From contig VGEP01000039.1 of the NCBI GenBank assembly GCA_016869215.1, positions 1 through 39,868 of the forward strand: DNA of 39,868 nucleotides. Reading direction: 5' to 3'. Below are positions 1-8,647 of the stretch, piece by piece. Source of the stretch: Alphaproteobacteria bacterium. Lineage in GTDB: Bacteria; Pseudomonadota; Alphaproteobacteria; Rhizobiales; Xanthobacteraceae. Position numbers and translations under genes: made by a program. The first letter of the stretch is position 1; each line of letters begins with the position of its first letter. The notes under the pieces were generated by a model. The model worked only from the letters and a program-made list of their open reading frames with translations, ran no database searches and was not told the origin of the DNA.

Positions 1-1
1 G

Positions 2-196
2 CTTCGGCGCGAAGCCGGGCCGGCCGAGATCGACGCCGCGCATCGCAGACTGTTCGGCGCGCCGCCGCCCGGCGGCTGGCACGCCGGCCTGCGGCTGCCG
101 CCGCAAGCCACGGTTTCGGAGCTTTACGGGCGAATTCCGGAATGCGACGCATTCCGGGCGGCGTGCGGGCGGATATCCGCAAGTTACGCGTGGTAG
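2..196 (+). CDS. C-terminal part of an unrecognised protein (partial at left edge)
   Basis: An open frame enters from the left edge and ends at TAG (194-196). About 64 residues are visible, with strong G/C preference at third codon positions as in the neighbouring genes. The tail is hydrophilic with several Trp, Tyr and Cys residues and has no motif I recognise. In related bacteria lysC often precedes ptsP, but this tail does not look like aspartate kinase. The other two forward frames are also open here, so the reading frame is an inference. Confidence 0.35.
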   Translation, partial: LRREAGPAEIDAAHRRLFGAPPPGGWHAGLRLPPQATVSELYGRIPECDAFRAACGRISASYAW

Positions 197-276
197 CCGA
201 TACCGCCGTTTGGCTTGCAGTTCGCATGGGCCATTCGCTATAGCCCTTGCACTATGCGGCACTAAGGAACCGGCCA

Positions 277-2544
277 ATGCGTGGCGCGCTTGGCGGCCCG
301 CGCGTGCTGTTGCGCCGGCTTCGCGAAGTGATGGCGGAGCCGGTCAGCGCGCAGGAACGCCTCGACAAGGTTGTCGTACTGATCGCCGCCAACATGGTGG
401 CGGAGGTCTGCTCCGTCTACGTGTTGCGCGTAGACGGCACGCTCGAACTGTACGCCACCGAAGGCCTCAAGCGCGAAGCCGTCCACCAGACCGTCCTGCG
501 CCAGGACGAAGGCCTCGTCGGCCTCGTTGCGAGCGAGGCGCAGCCGGTCAATCTCTCCGAGGCGCAGACGCACCCGGCCTTCTCCTACCGGCCGGAAACC
601 GGCGAAGAGATTTATCACTCCTTCCTCGGCGTGCCGATTCTGCGCGCCGGCAACACGCTCGGCGTTCTGGTTGTGCAAAACCGCGCGCGCCGCACCTATT
701 CGGAGGAGGAAGAAGAGGCGCTGCAGACCACCGCCATGGTGCTGGCGGAGATGATCGCCTCGGGCGAGTTGCTCTCCATCGCCAAGCCGGGCGCCGAGCC
801 CGCAATCCGGCCACGGTTGCATCTGACCGGCCAGGCATTGTCCGACGGCATCGCACTCGGCCACGTGGTGCTGCACGAGCCGCGCGTCACCGTGAAGGAC
901 GTCATCGCCGACGACGTTCCCAAGGAGCTGAAGCGCCTCGACGAGGCGATCGCCACCTTGCGCGCCGATCTCGACCTCATGCTGGAGCGCGGCGAAGTCG
1001 CAGACGGCGGCGAGCACCGCGACGTGCTCGACGCCTATCGCATGTTCGCGCACGACAAGGGCTGGCTGCGCCGCTTGCGCGAAGCGGTGATGACCGGCCT
1101 CACCGCCGAAGCCGGCGTCGAGCGCGTGCAGTCCGACAACCGCGCCCGCATGCTGCGCGTCACCGATCCCTACCTGCGCGACCGGCTGCACGACCTGGAC
1201 GACCTCGGCAACCGGCTGATGCGCCAGCTCATGGGCCAGGACCACGCCCCGCCGCGCGAGCAGTTGCCGGACAGCGCGATCCTGGTGGCGCGGTCGATGG
1301 GCCCGGCGGCGCTGCTCGACTACGACCGCCGCAAGCTGCGCGGCCTCATTCTGGAAGAGGGCGGCCCGAACTCGCATGTCGCGATCGTCGCGCGCGCGCT
1401 CGGTATCGCCGCGGTCGGCGAGATCGAGAACATCTCGGGCCTTGTCGATCCCGGCGACGCGGTGATCGTCGACGGCGCGACCGGCGACATCCACATCCGG
1501 CCGCCGAGCGACATCGAGAGCGCCTACAGCGAGCGGGTCAAGCTGCGCGCGCGCCGGCAGGCGCAATACCGCGCGCTGCGCGACAAGCCCTGCGTCACCA
1601 AGGACGGCGAATCCATCGCGCTGATGATCAACGCCGGGCTGCTGGTCGACCTGCCGCATCTGTCCGAAACCGGCGCCGGCGGGATCGGGCTGTTTCGCAC
1701 CGAATTGCAGTTCATGATCGCGACCGAAATGCCGCGCATCAGCGAGCAGCTTGCGCTCTATCGCGCCGTGCTCGACTCCGCAGGCGACCGGCCCGTAACC
1801 TTCCGCACCCTCGACATCGGCGGCGACAAGGTGCTGCCCTACATGCGGGCCGAGGTGGAGGAGAACCCGGCGCTGGGCTGGCGCGCGATCCGGCTCGGAC
1901 TCGACCGGCCCGGCCTGATGCGCAGCCAGATCCGCGCACTGCTGCAAGCCGCGGCCAGCCGCGAGCTGAAGGTGATGTTTCCCATGGTCGCCACCGTCGC
2001 CGAGTTCGACGAGGCCAAAGGCATGATCGAGCGCGAGCTCACCTCGCTGCGGCGGCGCCGGCACAAGCTGCCGGACCGCGTCGAAGTCGGCGTCATGGTG
2101 GAGGTGCCCTCGCTGCTGTTCCAGCTCGACGAACTGATGCCGAAGGTCGATTTCCTGTCGGTCGGCTCCAACGATCTGGCGCAGTTTCTCTATGCGTCCG
2201 ACCGCGGCAATCGCCGGGTGGCCGACCGGTTCGACCCGATCTCAGCGCCGATGCTGCGGGCCCTGAAGATGATCGCCGAGAAGGCGCGCGCCGCCGGCAA
2301 GCCGGTGGCGCTGTGCGGCGAACTGGCATCGAAGCCGATCGGCGCACTGGCGCTGGTCGGGCTCGGCTACCGCGCGCTGTCGCTGACGCCGTCGGCGCTC
2401 GGCCCGGTCAAGGCCATGCTGCTGGAGCTCGACGCCAAGAAGGCCGAGGCGGCGGTCGTTCCGCTGCTGGAAACGGCCTCGCCCAGCCCCAATATTCGCG
2501 AGCGACTGGAAAGCTTCGCGGCCTCCGAAGGCCTGCCCCTGTGA
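277..2544 (+). CDS. ptsP: Phosphoenolpyruvate-protein phosphotransferase PtsP (enzyme I-Ntr)
   Basis: First enzyme of the nitrogen phosphotransferase system: it takes phosphate from phosphoenolpyruvate and passes it to NPr in the cytoplasm, which links nitrogen and carbon status to regulation. An N-terminal GAF sensor domain lies at about residues 15-160. The swivel domain carries the phosphorylated His367 in [12 protein letters not shown]. The C-terminal PEP-binding barrel has [26 protein letters not shown] and the catalytic Cys680 in ALCGELA. The length of 755 residues fits the family. I chose ATG at 277 because AAGGAA (264-269) lies seven bases upstream; an in-frame TTG at 247 lacks such a site. 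The stop overlaps the prfA start, so the two are probably translationally coupled. Confidence 0.95.
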   Translation: MRGALGGPRVLLRRLREVMAEPVSAQERLDKVVVLIAANMVAEVCSVYVLRVDGTLELYATEGLKREAVHQTVLRQDEGLVGLVASEAQPVNLSEAQTHPAFSYRPETGEEIYHSFLGVPILRAGNTLGVLVVQNRARRTYSEEEEEALQTTAMVLAEMIASGELLSIAKPGAEPAIRPRLHLTGQALSDGIALGHVVLHEPRVTVKDVIADDVPKELKRLDEAIATLRADLDLMLERGEVADGGEHRDVLDAYRMFAHDKGWLRRLREAVMTGLTAEAGVERVQSDNRARMLRVTDPYLRDRLHDLDDLGNRLMRQLMGQDHAPPREQLPDSAILVARSMGPAALLDYDRRKLRGLILEEGGPNSHVAIVARALGIAAVGEIENISGLVDPGDAVIVDGATGDIHIRPPSDIESAYSERVKLRARRQAQYRALRDKPCVTKDGESIALMINAGLLVDLPHLSETGAGGIGLFRTELQFMIATEMPRISEQLALYRAVLDSAGDRPVTFRTLDIGGDKVLPYMRAEVEENPALGWRAIRLGLDRPGLMRSQIRALLQAAASRELKVMFPMVATVAEFDEAKGMIERELTSLRRRRHKLPDRVEVGVMVEVPSLLFQLDELMPKVDFLSVGSNDLAQFLYASDRGNRRVADRFDPISAPMLRALKMIAEKARAAGKPVALCGELASKPIGALALVGLGYRALSLTPSALGPVKAMLLELDAKKAEAAVVPLLETASPSPNIRERLESFAASEGLPL

Positions 2545-3623
2545 CGACCATTCCCGAAGCCAAGCTCGACGCGCTGCTCGCCCGGCACGCGGCGATCGAA
2601 GCCGAGCTGGCGCAGCAAATGCCGGCCGAGACCTTCGTCAAGCTGTCGCGCGAATTCGCCGAACTCGATCCGGTGGCGGACAAGATCAAGGCCTTCCGCA
2701 GCCTTGCGTCCGAACTCGCCGAATTAGAGGCCCTCGCCGCCGACCCGGCGGGCGATCCCGCAATGCGCGAGATGGCGGTCGAAGAAAGGCAGTCGCTGGA
2801 GGACAAGCGCGTCAAGCTCGCCGAGGACCTGCGGCTGGCGCTGCTGCCCAAGGACGCCATGGACGAGCGCAACGTGATTCTCGAAATCCGCGCCGGCACC
2901 GGCGGCGACGAGGCCTCGCTGTTCGCCGGCGACCTGTTCCGGATGTACGAGCGCTATGCCGCCCGGCAGGGATGGACCACCGAACTGCTGACGGCGAGCG
3001 AAGGCACCAAAGGCGGCTACAAGGAAATCGTCGCCGAAGTGCGCGGACGCGGACCGTTCGCCAAGCTCAAATTCGAGTCCGGCGTCCACCGCGTGCAGCG
3101 CGTGCCCGAGACCGAAGCGCAGGGCCGCATCCACACCTCCGCCGCCACCGTCGCCGTGCTGCCGGAGGTCGAGGACGTCGACATCGAGATCAGGGACGAC
3201 GACCTCAAGATCGACACCATGCGGGCGGGCGGCGCCGGCGGACAGCACGTCAACAAGACCGAATCCGCCATCCGCATCACGCACATCCCGAGCGGCATTG
3301 TCGTGGCGGTGCAGGAGGAACGGTCGCAGCACAAGAACCGCGCCAAGGCGATGGCGATGCTGCGCGCCAGACTCTACGACGCCGAAAAGACGAAGCTCGA
3401 CAAGGCCCGCGCCGCCGAGCGCAAGGACCAGGTCGGCAGCGGCGACCGCTCGGAGCGGATCCGCACGTACAATTTCCCGCAAGGCCGGGTCACCGACCAC
3501 CGCATCAACCTCACGCTCTACAACCTGCCCAAGGTGATGGAGGGCGAGGCTCTGGGCGAGATCGTCGACGCTCTGGTGGCCGACCATCAGGCGTCGCTGC
3601 TTGCGGCCGAGGGAGCGGCATGA
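2541..3623 (+). CDS. prfA: Peptide chain release factor 1 (RF1)
   Basis: RF1 recognises UAA and UAG stop codons and triggers release of the finished protein from the ribosome. The protein has 360 residues, the usual length. The GGQ tripeptide that enters the peptidyl transferase centre is at residues 233-235 ([14 protein letters not shown]). The stop-codon recognition site has the P-x-T form (RVPETE), which marks RF1 rather than RF2. It starts at GTG 2541, overlapping the ptsP stop by four bases (GTGA). Its own stop overlaps the prmC ATG (ATGA). Gln235 is the expected substrate of the PrmC encoded next. The frame stays open upstream through ptsP, but that part is a shadow. Confidence 0.96.
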   Translation: MTTIPEAKLDALLARHAAIEAELAQQMPAETFVKLSREFAELDPVADKIKAFRSLASELAELEALAADPAGDPAMREMAVEERQSLEDKRVKLAEDLRLALLPKDAMDERNVILEIRAGTGGDEASLFAGDLFRMYERYAARQGWTTELLTASEGTKGGYKEIVAEVRGRGPFAKLKFESGVHRVQRVPETEAQGRIHTSAATVAVLPEVEDVDIEIRDDDLKIDTMRAGGAGGQHVNKTESAIRITHIPSGIVVAVQEERSQHKNRAKAMAMLRARLYDAEKTKLDKARAAERKDQVGSGDRSERIRTYNFPQGRVTDHRINLTLYNLPKVMEGEALGEIVDALVADHQASLLAAEGAA

Positions 3624-4522
3624 TCGCGGCGCACGCGCTCGCGGACGTTTCCGGCATTCGCGGTGCGACCGTCGAACAGGCGCGCCGCGTGCTGGCGCAG
3701 ACGTTCCGCGAGGCGGGACTCGACTCGCCGGACCTCGATGCGCGCCTTCTCGTCGGCCACGCGCTGGCGCTCGATCGCACCGGGCTTGCGGTCGACGCGG
3801 CACGCCGTCTGGACGGCGCGGAGGCGCAGCGTATCGGCGCTCTCGCCGCACGCCGCCTCGCCCGCGAGCCGGTGGCGTACATCATGGGCATCAAGGAATT
3901 CTGGGGCCTGCCGCTGCGGGTGTCGCGTGCGACGCTGGTCCCGCGGCCGGAAACCGAGACCGTGGTGGAGGCGGCGCTTGCGGCCGTCGGCGGCAGGCGC
4001 GAACGAACGCTGCGCATAGCCGACATCTGCACCGGCAGCGGCGCAATCCTGCTGGCGCTGTTGAGCGAACTGCCGAACGCCACCGGCATCGGAACGGATA
4101 TCAGCGCCGACGCGCTCGCGGTCGCGCAATCCAATGCCGATGCGCTCGGGCTCGGATCGCGCGCGCAATTCAAGGTTTCCAACTATGCGGCCGCGCTCAC
4201 AGGCCCGTTCGATTTGATCGTCTCCAACCCGCCCTACATTGCGAGCGCCGACATCGACGGTCTTGCGCCGGAAGTCCGATGCGAACCGAGACTTGCGCTC
4301 GACGGCGGCACGGACGGGCTCGAAGGCTATCGCGCCATCGCCCGTTCGGCGCGCGGCCTGCTCGCAACGGACGGCCGGCTGGTGGTCGAACTGGGCGCCG
4401 GCCAGGAGGCCGCGGTCGCTTCGTTGTTCAAGTCGGCCGGGCTTGCGCCGGAGCCTGCGCGCACCGATCTGATGGGCATTCCACGCGCGCTTCCGGCGGG
4501 TGTTGCCTTATTGACGCCATGA
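3620..4522 (+). CDS. prmC: Release factor glutamine N5-methyltransferase PrmC
   Basis: SAM-dependent enzyme that methylates the glutamine of the GGQ motif in release factors and so speeds termination. The 300-residue protein has a helical N-terminal substrate-binding domain, then a Rossmann-type methyltransferase domain. The SAM loop reads [14 protein letters not shown], and the family's catalytic NPPY sits at residues 203-206 (VSNPPYIAS). The ATG at 3620 overlaps the prfA stop, which ties production of the enzyme to that of its substrate. It is the last gene of the ptsP-prfA-prmC run; a 450-base stretch without a gene follows. Confidence 0.95.
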   Translation: MIAAHALADVSGIRGATVEQARRVLAQTFREAGLDSPDLDARLLVGHALALDRTGLAVDAARRLDGAEAQRIGALAARRLAREPVAYIMGIKEFWGLPLRVSRATLVPRPETETVVEAALAAVGGRRERTLRIADICTGSGAILLALLSELPNATGIGTDISADALAVAQSNADALGLGSRAQFKVSNYAAALTGPFDLIVSNPPYIASADIDGLAPEVRCEPRLALDGGTDGLEGYRAIARSARGLLATDGRLVVELGAGQEAAVASLFKSAGLAPEPARTDLMGIPRALPAGVALLTP

Positions 4523-4972
4523 CCGAACAGCATTGTGAAACCGCAAAAAAGCACTTGGATTATCCCTTCAGAGGGACTAGCTTCTGGCCACGGAATCGAC
4601 CCGATGGTCACATCGCTCAAGCCCGGGGCTGAAGCCCGGCGAGGCGGGCGGTGGACTAGAGAGAACGCCGGGTCAGACGGCAAACAGGATCGCCGAATTC
4701 GGGTCAGAAGGCTGCCGGCCGAGCGCGCATCGGGCTAATACGACGCATTAACGACAGCGACGCCCAAGATGAGACACAAGCACCGCCGCGGCTGGATCGC
4801 GGCCGGGGGAAAGTTGCGGCCAGCGCGATGAACCGGAGCGTTCAGCCGGCTTGCGCGGGCGCAATCCGCACCGTTGCGGCAGGCGTCGCGAGTTGGGACG
4901 CGTGATTACTCGTTGGGTGAATGAACCGGCGGCATCGGACCGCTGCAAACAGGAGTCGGCGACAGGCGAGCC
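4523..4972 (+). other. Long gene-free stretch upstream of the DUF4167 gene, possible leader or small RNA
   Basis: No convincing reading frame lies in these 450 bases. They hold a perfect ten-base palindrome (CCGAATTCGG, 4693-4702) and a distant pair of complementary seven-mers, GGCGGTG (4647-4653) and CACCGCC (4781-4787), which could close a fold enclosing the palindrome. A weak promoter-like TTGGAT is at 4555-4560 with no clear -10 box. There is no T-run terminator after prmC. A long 5' leader or a small RNA is possible but unproven. Confidence 0.3.
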
Positions 4973-5755
4973 ATGAGAAACGGTCAAAACAAGCGCATGC
5001 GGGGACGCAACCGTAACAAGGGGCATCACGGTCATCACCACAATCCGCTGACGCGGGTTTACGAGTCAAACGGACCGGACGTGAAAATCCGCGGCACCGC
5101 GCATCACATCGCCGAGAAGTATTTGCAGCTGGCCCGCGACGCTGCGTCATCGGGCGACCCCGTCACCGCCGAAAATCACTACCAGCACGCCGAACATTAC
5201 TCGCGGCTGATCCAGGCGGCGCAGGAACAATTCCGTCAGCAGAACCCGTACTACCAGGCGCCTCCCGGACCCGGCGAAGCGAACCGCGACGAAGCCTTCG
5301 ACGACGACGGCGACGACACCGGTCAACAGCAGCCGCAGGCGCAGCCGAACTTCGGCGGCGGCCAGCAGCAGCCCTATCCGCCGCGCGAGCAGCCGCAGCC
5401 TTATGGCGGACAGCCGCAGCAGCACCAGGGCCGCCCGCAGCACTATCAGCAGCAGCAACCGCAGCAGTATCAGCAGCCGCAGCAGTATCAGCCGCGCCAG
5501 CCCGAGCCGCAGCCCGCGCCGATCGACGTCAGCGACGGGGAACGGCTGCCGTCGTTCATCACCGGCTCGCAGGCGCAGCAGCCCGCGATGGGCAACGGCC
5601 AGAACGGCCACGACAACAACCAGGGCGGCGGCGAGCGCTTCCCGCGTCACCGCCGGCGGCGTCATCGCGGCCCGCGGCAGGACGGCCAGCCCGGCGGACA
5701 GGACTTCCGCGGCGGCGACGAAGGGTCCGACGACTCGCGTCCCGGCAACAGCTAA
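4973..5755 (+). CDS. DUF4167 domain-containing protein
   Basis: A conserved protein of Hyphomicrobiales whose function I do not know. The first 25 residues are very basic and rich in Arg, Asn and His (MRNGQNKRMRGRNRNKGHH), which suggests nucleic-acid contact. Residues about 25-95 are the conserved helical core (NPLTRVYESNGPDVKIRG, then AEKYLQLARDA). From about residue 95 the chain is low complexity, first Gln/Pro-rich with many QQ and PQ repeats, then Arg/Gly-rich near the end, and is probably disordered. ATG 4973 is the only start that keeps the basic N-terminus. A strong hairpin follows the stop. Confidence 0.85.
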   Translation: MRNGQNKRMRGRNRNKGHHGHHHNPLTRVYESNGPDVKIRGTAHHIAEKYLQLARDAASSGDPVTAENHYQHAEHYSRLIQAAQEQFRQQNPYYQAPPGPGEANRDEAFDDDGDDTGQQQPQAQPNFGGGQQQPYPPREQPQPYGGQPQQHQGRPQHYQQQQPQQYQQPQQYQPRQPEPQPAPIDVSDGERLPSFITGSQAQQPAMGNGQNGHDNNQGGGERFPRHRRRRHRGPRQDGQPGGQDFRGGDEGSDDSRPGNS

Positions 5756-5776
5756 GCGAACGGTCTTTCGATTGCA

Positions 5777-5810
5777 GCAGAGCCGGGCCGCAAGCCCGGC
5801 TCTGCCTTTT
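5777..5810 (+). terminator. Rho-independent terminator-like hairpin after the DUF4167 gene
   Basis: A perfect twelve-base stem (5777-5788 with 5794-5805) closes a CGCAA loop and is followed by CTTTT. It lies 21 bases after the DUF4167 stop. The short T-run makes it a moderate rather than ideal terminator. Confidence 0.65.
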
Positions 5811-5826
5811 CGGGAACCTTGAGCCT

Positions 5827-5886
5827 CTTGTTTTGACGCGTTTTCTTGACGCGACCCGGTCCCCACTTCGCTCGAAAACGCTATAG
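5827..5886 (-). repeat. 60-base interspersed repeat, copy 1
   Basis: Read on the minus strand this matches 6701-6760 at about 55 of 60 positions, so the two copies are inverted around the methyltransferase gene. The unit starts CTATAGCGTTTTCGAGCG and ends near AAACGCGTCAAAAC. GCGTTTTC near one end pairs with GAAAACGC near the other, so one strand can fold. The methyltransferase stop codon (TAG, 5881-5883 on the minus strand) is inside this repeat. Confidence 0.85.
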
Positions 5887-6630
5887 CCGTGCTGCGCCGC
5901 GCGGAGCCGGCGACGGCGCCAGCGCCGGTTCGAGCGCCGGCAGGAGCTTGCGCTTTTCGCGGCGCGCCGGGATCGCGCGATAGACCTGCTTGGTCGCCTC
6001 GACGATGTGCATGCCCGCGAACGGCGCCGAGATCGTCGCGCCCGCCCGCTCCCAGGCCACCGCCGAGCGCAGGAACCAGCCGCGCGGAATCGGCGGCACG
6101 TAGAGCGCCTCGCCCCACGACACCGGCGTGAACCAGGCGTCGCGCAACAGATGTGTGATCTGGGTTCGCGAATAGGGCAGGCCCTGGCCGAACGGCGTCG
6201 TGTCCATGCGCGCCCACAGTCCGCGGCGGTTCGGCACCACTGCGAGCAACTGGCCGCCGGCCGCAAGCACGCGCCAGACTTCGCGCAGCAATGCCGTCGC
6301 ATCGTGCGATATTTCCAGCGAATGCACGAGCAGCACACGGTCGACGGCGGCGTCCGGCAGCGGCAGCTCGAATTCGTCGACCAACGCCGACAGCGCCGGT
6401 TGCGTGCTCGGCCATTTCACCACGCCTTGCGCCGCCGGCATGAAGGCGAGGCAGCGCTCGGCCTCCTCGCGGAACGGCCCGAGATAGGGCGTCGCGTAGC
6501 CGAGACCGACCATGCGCAGCCCCTTCGCATCGCTCCAGCGCCGCCGGATGGCGCGCCCAATGAAGTGCCGCGCCACCGAACCGAGCCGGTTGGCGTAGAA
6601 GTCGCGCAGGTCGACGACGTCGATGCTCAT
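5881..6630 (-). CDS. Class I SAM-dependent methyltransferase (methyltransferase type 11)
   Basis: Predicted cytoplasmic methyltransferase of 249 residues; the substrate is unknown. An N-terminal segment (MSIDVVDLRDFYANRLG) is followed by a Rossmann-like core with VGLGYATPYLGPF as the SAM loop, LPLPDAAVDRVLLVHSLE as the post-II region and a LLREVWRVLAAGG helix-strand typical of the type 11 family. The C-terminal tail is rich in Arg, Pro and Ala. It is divergent from gloB, a pairing I recall in related genomes, so a link to glyoxalase metabolism is possible but unproven. The last codon and stop come from a repeat, suggesting that insertion set the present C-terminus. Confidence 0.8.
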   Translation of the reverse strand: MSIDVVDLRDFYANRLGSVARHFIGRAIRRRWSDAKGLRMVGLGYATPYLGPFREEAERCLAFMPAAQGVVKWPSTQPALSALVDEFELPLPDAAVDRVLLVHSLEISHDATALLREVWRVLAAGGQLLAVVPNRRGLWARMDTTPFGQGLPYSRTQITHLLRDAWFTPVSWGEALYVPPIPRGWFLRSAVAWERAGATISAPFAGMHIVEATKQVYRAIPARREKRKLLPALEPALAPSPAPRGAARL

Positions 6631-6700
6631 GTGGCAATCCTATCACGGTCCGCCCTTCGGCCGGACGTTCTAGGCCGCGGCAGGCCGTGCTACGGTCGGT

Positions 6701-6760
6701 CTATAGCGTTTTCGAGCGAAGTGGCTTCCGGTTCGCGTCAAGAAAACGCGTCAAAACAGA
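6701..6760 (+). repeat. 60-base interspersed repeat, copy 2
   Basis: Second copy of the element at 5827-5886, in the opposite orientation. It occupies the gap between the divergent methyltransferase and gloB genes and ends about 25 bases before the gloB ATG, so it would be transcribed in the gloB leader if the promoter lies upstream. The main differences from copy 1 cluster at 6725-6732, in the middle of the unit. Confidence 0.85.
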
Positions 6761-6785
6761 AAGCTAGAACCGCCGAGGAGTCGAA

Positions 6786-7553
6786 ATGCCCGCCGAGATC
6801 AAGCTGTTTCCCTGCCTGAAGGACAATTACGGCGTCCTGATCCGCGACACCGAAACCGGCCGGACCGCCGCCATCGACGCGCCGGAAGCCGCGCCGGTGG
6901 AGGCCGCACTCAAGACCGCCGGCTGGAAGCTCGACGACATCCTGGTGACGCACCACCACGGCGACCACACCGGCGGCATCGCGGAGCTGAAGCAGAAGTA
7001 CAAGTGCCGCGTGGTGGCGCCTGCGGGCGAGGCGTCGAAGATTCCGCTGGTCGACGAGACCGTGCGCGAGGGCGACACGGTGAAGGTCGGCAATCTCACA
7101 GCCAACGTGATCGAGACGCCCGGCCACACCGCGGGCCACATCACGTTCTGGTTTCACGGCGAGAAGGTCGCGTTCGCGGGCGACACGCTGTTCTCGATCG
7201 GCTGCGGCCGGGTCATCGAAGGCAGCGCGGAGACGATGTGGGCCTCGCTGAAGAAGCTGCGCGACCTGCCCGGCGACACGCAGGTCTATTGCGGCCACGA
7301 ATACACGCTGGCGAACATCAAGTTCGCGCAGACGATCGAGCCCGGCAACGCGGCGCTTGCCGCGCGCGCCAAGCAGGCGGCCGATCAGATCGCGGCGGGC
7401 AAGCCGACGATTCCGACCACCATCGACGAGGAGAAGGCCGCGAACGTGTTCCTGCGCGCCGACGTGCCCGCGGTCGCGGCCGCGGTCGGACTTGCGGGGA
7501 AATCGGCGGCGGAGGTGTTTACGGAAGTCAGGGCGAGGAAGAATAAGTTTTAG
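6786..7553 (+). CDS. gloB: Hydroxyacylglutathione hydrolase (glyoxalase II)
   Basis: Hydrolyses S-lactoylglutathione to lactate and glutathione, the second step of methylglyoxal detoxification in the cytoplasm. It has the metallo-beta-lactamase fold with all expected metal ligands: His56, His58, Asp60 and His61 in THHHGDHTGG, His114 in TPGHTAGHIT, Asp133 in FAGDTLF and His171 in YCGHEYT. The 255-residue length is usual. ATG 6786 has GAGGAG a few bases upstream. A repeat lies in the region before it and a palindrome pair begins seven bases after the stop. The glyoxalase I gene is not in the window. Confidence 0.95.
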   Translation: MPAEIKLFPCLKDNYGVLIRDTETGRTAAIDAPEAAPVEAALKTAGWKLDDILVTHHHGDHTGGIAELKQKYKCRVVAPAGEASKIPLVDETVREGDTVKVGNLTANVIETPGHTAGHITFWFHGEKVAFAGDTLFSIGCGRVIEGSAETMWASLKKLRDLPGDTQVYCGHEYTLANIKFAQTIEPGNAALAARAKQAADQIAAGKPTIPTTIDEEKAANVFLRADVPAVAAAVGLAGKSAAEVFTEVRARKNKF

Positions 7554-7559
7554 CCGCTC

Positions 7560-7609
7560 GTGTCCCGGGCGACCCCGGCGCTAAGCCGGGGAGACCCGGG
7601 ACCCCGGTT
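7560..7609 (+). repeat. Nested palindrome, left flank of the GIY-YIG gene
   Basis: Outer stem GTCCCGGG/CCCGGGAC encloses an inner stem CCCCGGC/GCCGGGG with loop GCTAA. The ends GTGTCCCGGGCGA and GAGACCCGGGACCCCGGTT recur exactly, inverted, at 7922-7960. The block ends 15 bases before the GIY-YIG ATG. It may also act as a terminator for gloB. Confidence 0.85.
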
Positions 7610-7624
7610 GAGTCGGAAGCACCG

Positions 7625-7921
7625 ATGCCGACGTTCTATGTGTACATTCTCGCAAGCCGCTATCGCGGCACGATGTATGTCGGCGTCACGAACGATCTCA
7701 GCCGAAGGATGGGCGAACACAAATTTGGAGTCGTTCCGGGATTCACAAGGCAATACAAAGTGAACCGCCTCGTCTACTTCGAAGCCTACACTTCGATCCT
7801 AGAGGCTCGCGCGCGCGAACGGGCGCTGAAGCGCTGGCATCGCGACTGGAAATTCAAGATTATCGAAGCGATGAATCCGGATTGGCGCGAGTTAACGCCA
7901 AGCCTGATTGCGGTCGTATAG
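7625..7921 (+). CDS. GIY-YIG nuclease superfamily protein
   Basis: Small single-domain protein of 98 residues of the type annotated as a putative endonuclease. The GIY and YIG strands appear as YVYILAS (residues 5-11) and MYVGVTNDLSRRMGEHK (17-33), with the conserved Arg27, Glu31-His32 and a candidate metal-binding Glu65 in ARERALKRW. The C-terminus ends in the family's NPDWREL segment. ATG 7625 is the only suitable start; no strong ribosome site is visible. The gene is packed between two inverted copies of a palindrome: the left ends 15 bases before the ATG and the right begins at the base after the stop. Its biological role is unknown. Confidence 0.85.
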   Translation: MPTFYVYILASRYRGTMYVGVTNDLSRRMGEHKFGVVPGFTRQYKVNRLVYFEAYTSILEARARERALKRWHRDWKFKIIEAMNPDWRELTPSLIAVV

Positions 7922-7960
7922 AACCGGGGTCCCGGGTCTCGCTCCGCTCGCCCGGGACAC
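7922..7960 (-). repeat. Palindrome, right flank of the GIY-YIG gene
   Basis: Inverted copy of the left flank (7560-7609). It starts at the base after the GIY-YIG stop codon. Stem GTCCCGGG/CCCGGGAC holds a loop that, on the minus strand, reads CGAGCGGAGCGAGA. This loop resembles that of the palindromes at 32507-32630, although the stem sequence differs. Confidence 0.85.
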
Positions 7961-7970
7961 GCGCGCCGCG

Positions 7971-8537
7971 TCAATCCTTCGCGCGCTCCACGTACGACCC
8001 GTCCTCGGTCATCACCACGACGCGGGTGCCGGTGTCGATGAACGGCGGCACGTTGGTGCGAACGCCGTTGGAGAGCTTCGCCGGCTTGTACGACGACGAC
8101 GCGGTCTGGCCCTTGGTGACCGGCTCGGTCTCGACGATCTCCAGCACCACCTTCTGCGGCAGCTGGATCGCCACCGCGTTGCCTTCGTGCATGCTGAGCA
8201 TCACCTTCATCTCGGGCTGGAGATAGAGCTTGCCGTCGCCGACCAGGTCCTCCTGCAGGGTGATCTGGTCGTAGGTCTCCGAGTTCATGAAGTGGTAGCC
8301 TTCGGCGTCGCTGTAGAGGAACGTAAAGTCGCGGTCCTCGACCACGGCGCGCTCGACCTGGTCGGTGGTCTTGTAGCGCTGCGACATCTTCACGCCGTCG
8401 CTGATGCGGCGCATGTCGATCTGGGTGGTCGGCGTGCCCTTGCCGGGATGGAAGCTCTCGGCGGTCAGAACGACGCAGAGCCTGCCGTCGAGATCGAGAA
8501 CGTTGCCCTTGCGGACCGAGCTGGCGATAACCTTCAC
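7971..8537 (-). CDS. efp: Translation elongation factor P
   Basis: EF-P binds stalled ribosomes and rescues translation of polyproline stretches. The 188-residue protein has the three-domain layout: a KOW-like N-terminal domain and two OB domains. The tip of domain I carries Lys33 in FHPGKGTP, the residue that matches the modified Lys34 of E. coli EF-P. Genes for both modification enzymes lie close by: epmA starts 110 bases away on the opposite strand and epmB lies further on. This implies beta-lysylation rather than rhamnosylation, which needs Arg here. The gene converges with the GIY-YIG gene across a palindrome. Confidence 0.96.
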   Translation of the reverse strand: MKVIASSVRKGNVLDLDGRLCVVLTAESFHPGKGTPTTQIDMRRISDGVKMSQRYKTTDQVERAVVEDRDFTFLYSDAEGYHFMNSETYDQITLQEDLVGDGKLYLQPEMKVMLSMHEGNAVAIQLPQKVVLEIVETEPVTKGQTASSSYKPAKLSNGVRTNVPPFIDTGTRVVVMTEDGSYVERAKD

Positions 8538-8592
8538 AGGGAATTCCTCTTGCGGACAAAGGGGCCTGACAGCCCTCCAATTCGGGGCGCAA

Positions 8593-8615
8593 CATACCGA
8601 TCCTGCGCCGGTATG
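8593..8615. promoter_or_regulatory. Inverted repeat between divergent efp and epmA
   Basis: CATACCG (8593-8599) and CGGTATG (8609-8615) form a perfect seven-base inverted repeat with a nine-base spacer. It lies inside the 110-base gap that must hold both divergent promoters, so it could be a shared operator. No clear promoter boxes can be assigned. Confidence 0.35.
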
Positions 8616-8647
8616 CCAGCCTTTTCCGCAAAAACGACGGGGCTTTC

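Noticed and set aside
262-2064. 600-codon open frame on the minus strand across ptsP
   Set aside because: Antisense shadow created by high third-position GC; low-complexity His/Gln/Ala composition and no recognisable domain.
210-2540. Long open frame continuing upstream of prfA, as if RF1 had an 800-residue N-terminal extension
   Set aside because: It is the +3 shadow of ptsP: Arg/Ala/Pro-rich, no domain, while the ptsP frame has every family motif. RF1 of normal length starts at GTG 2541.
4523-4972. RNase P, 6S or tRNA gene in the long gap
   Set aside because: No conserved core sequences of these RNAs and no cloverleaf were found; only weak pairings are visible.
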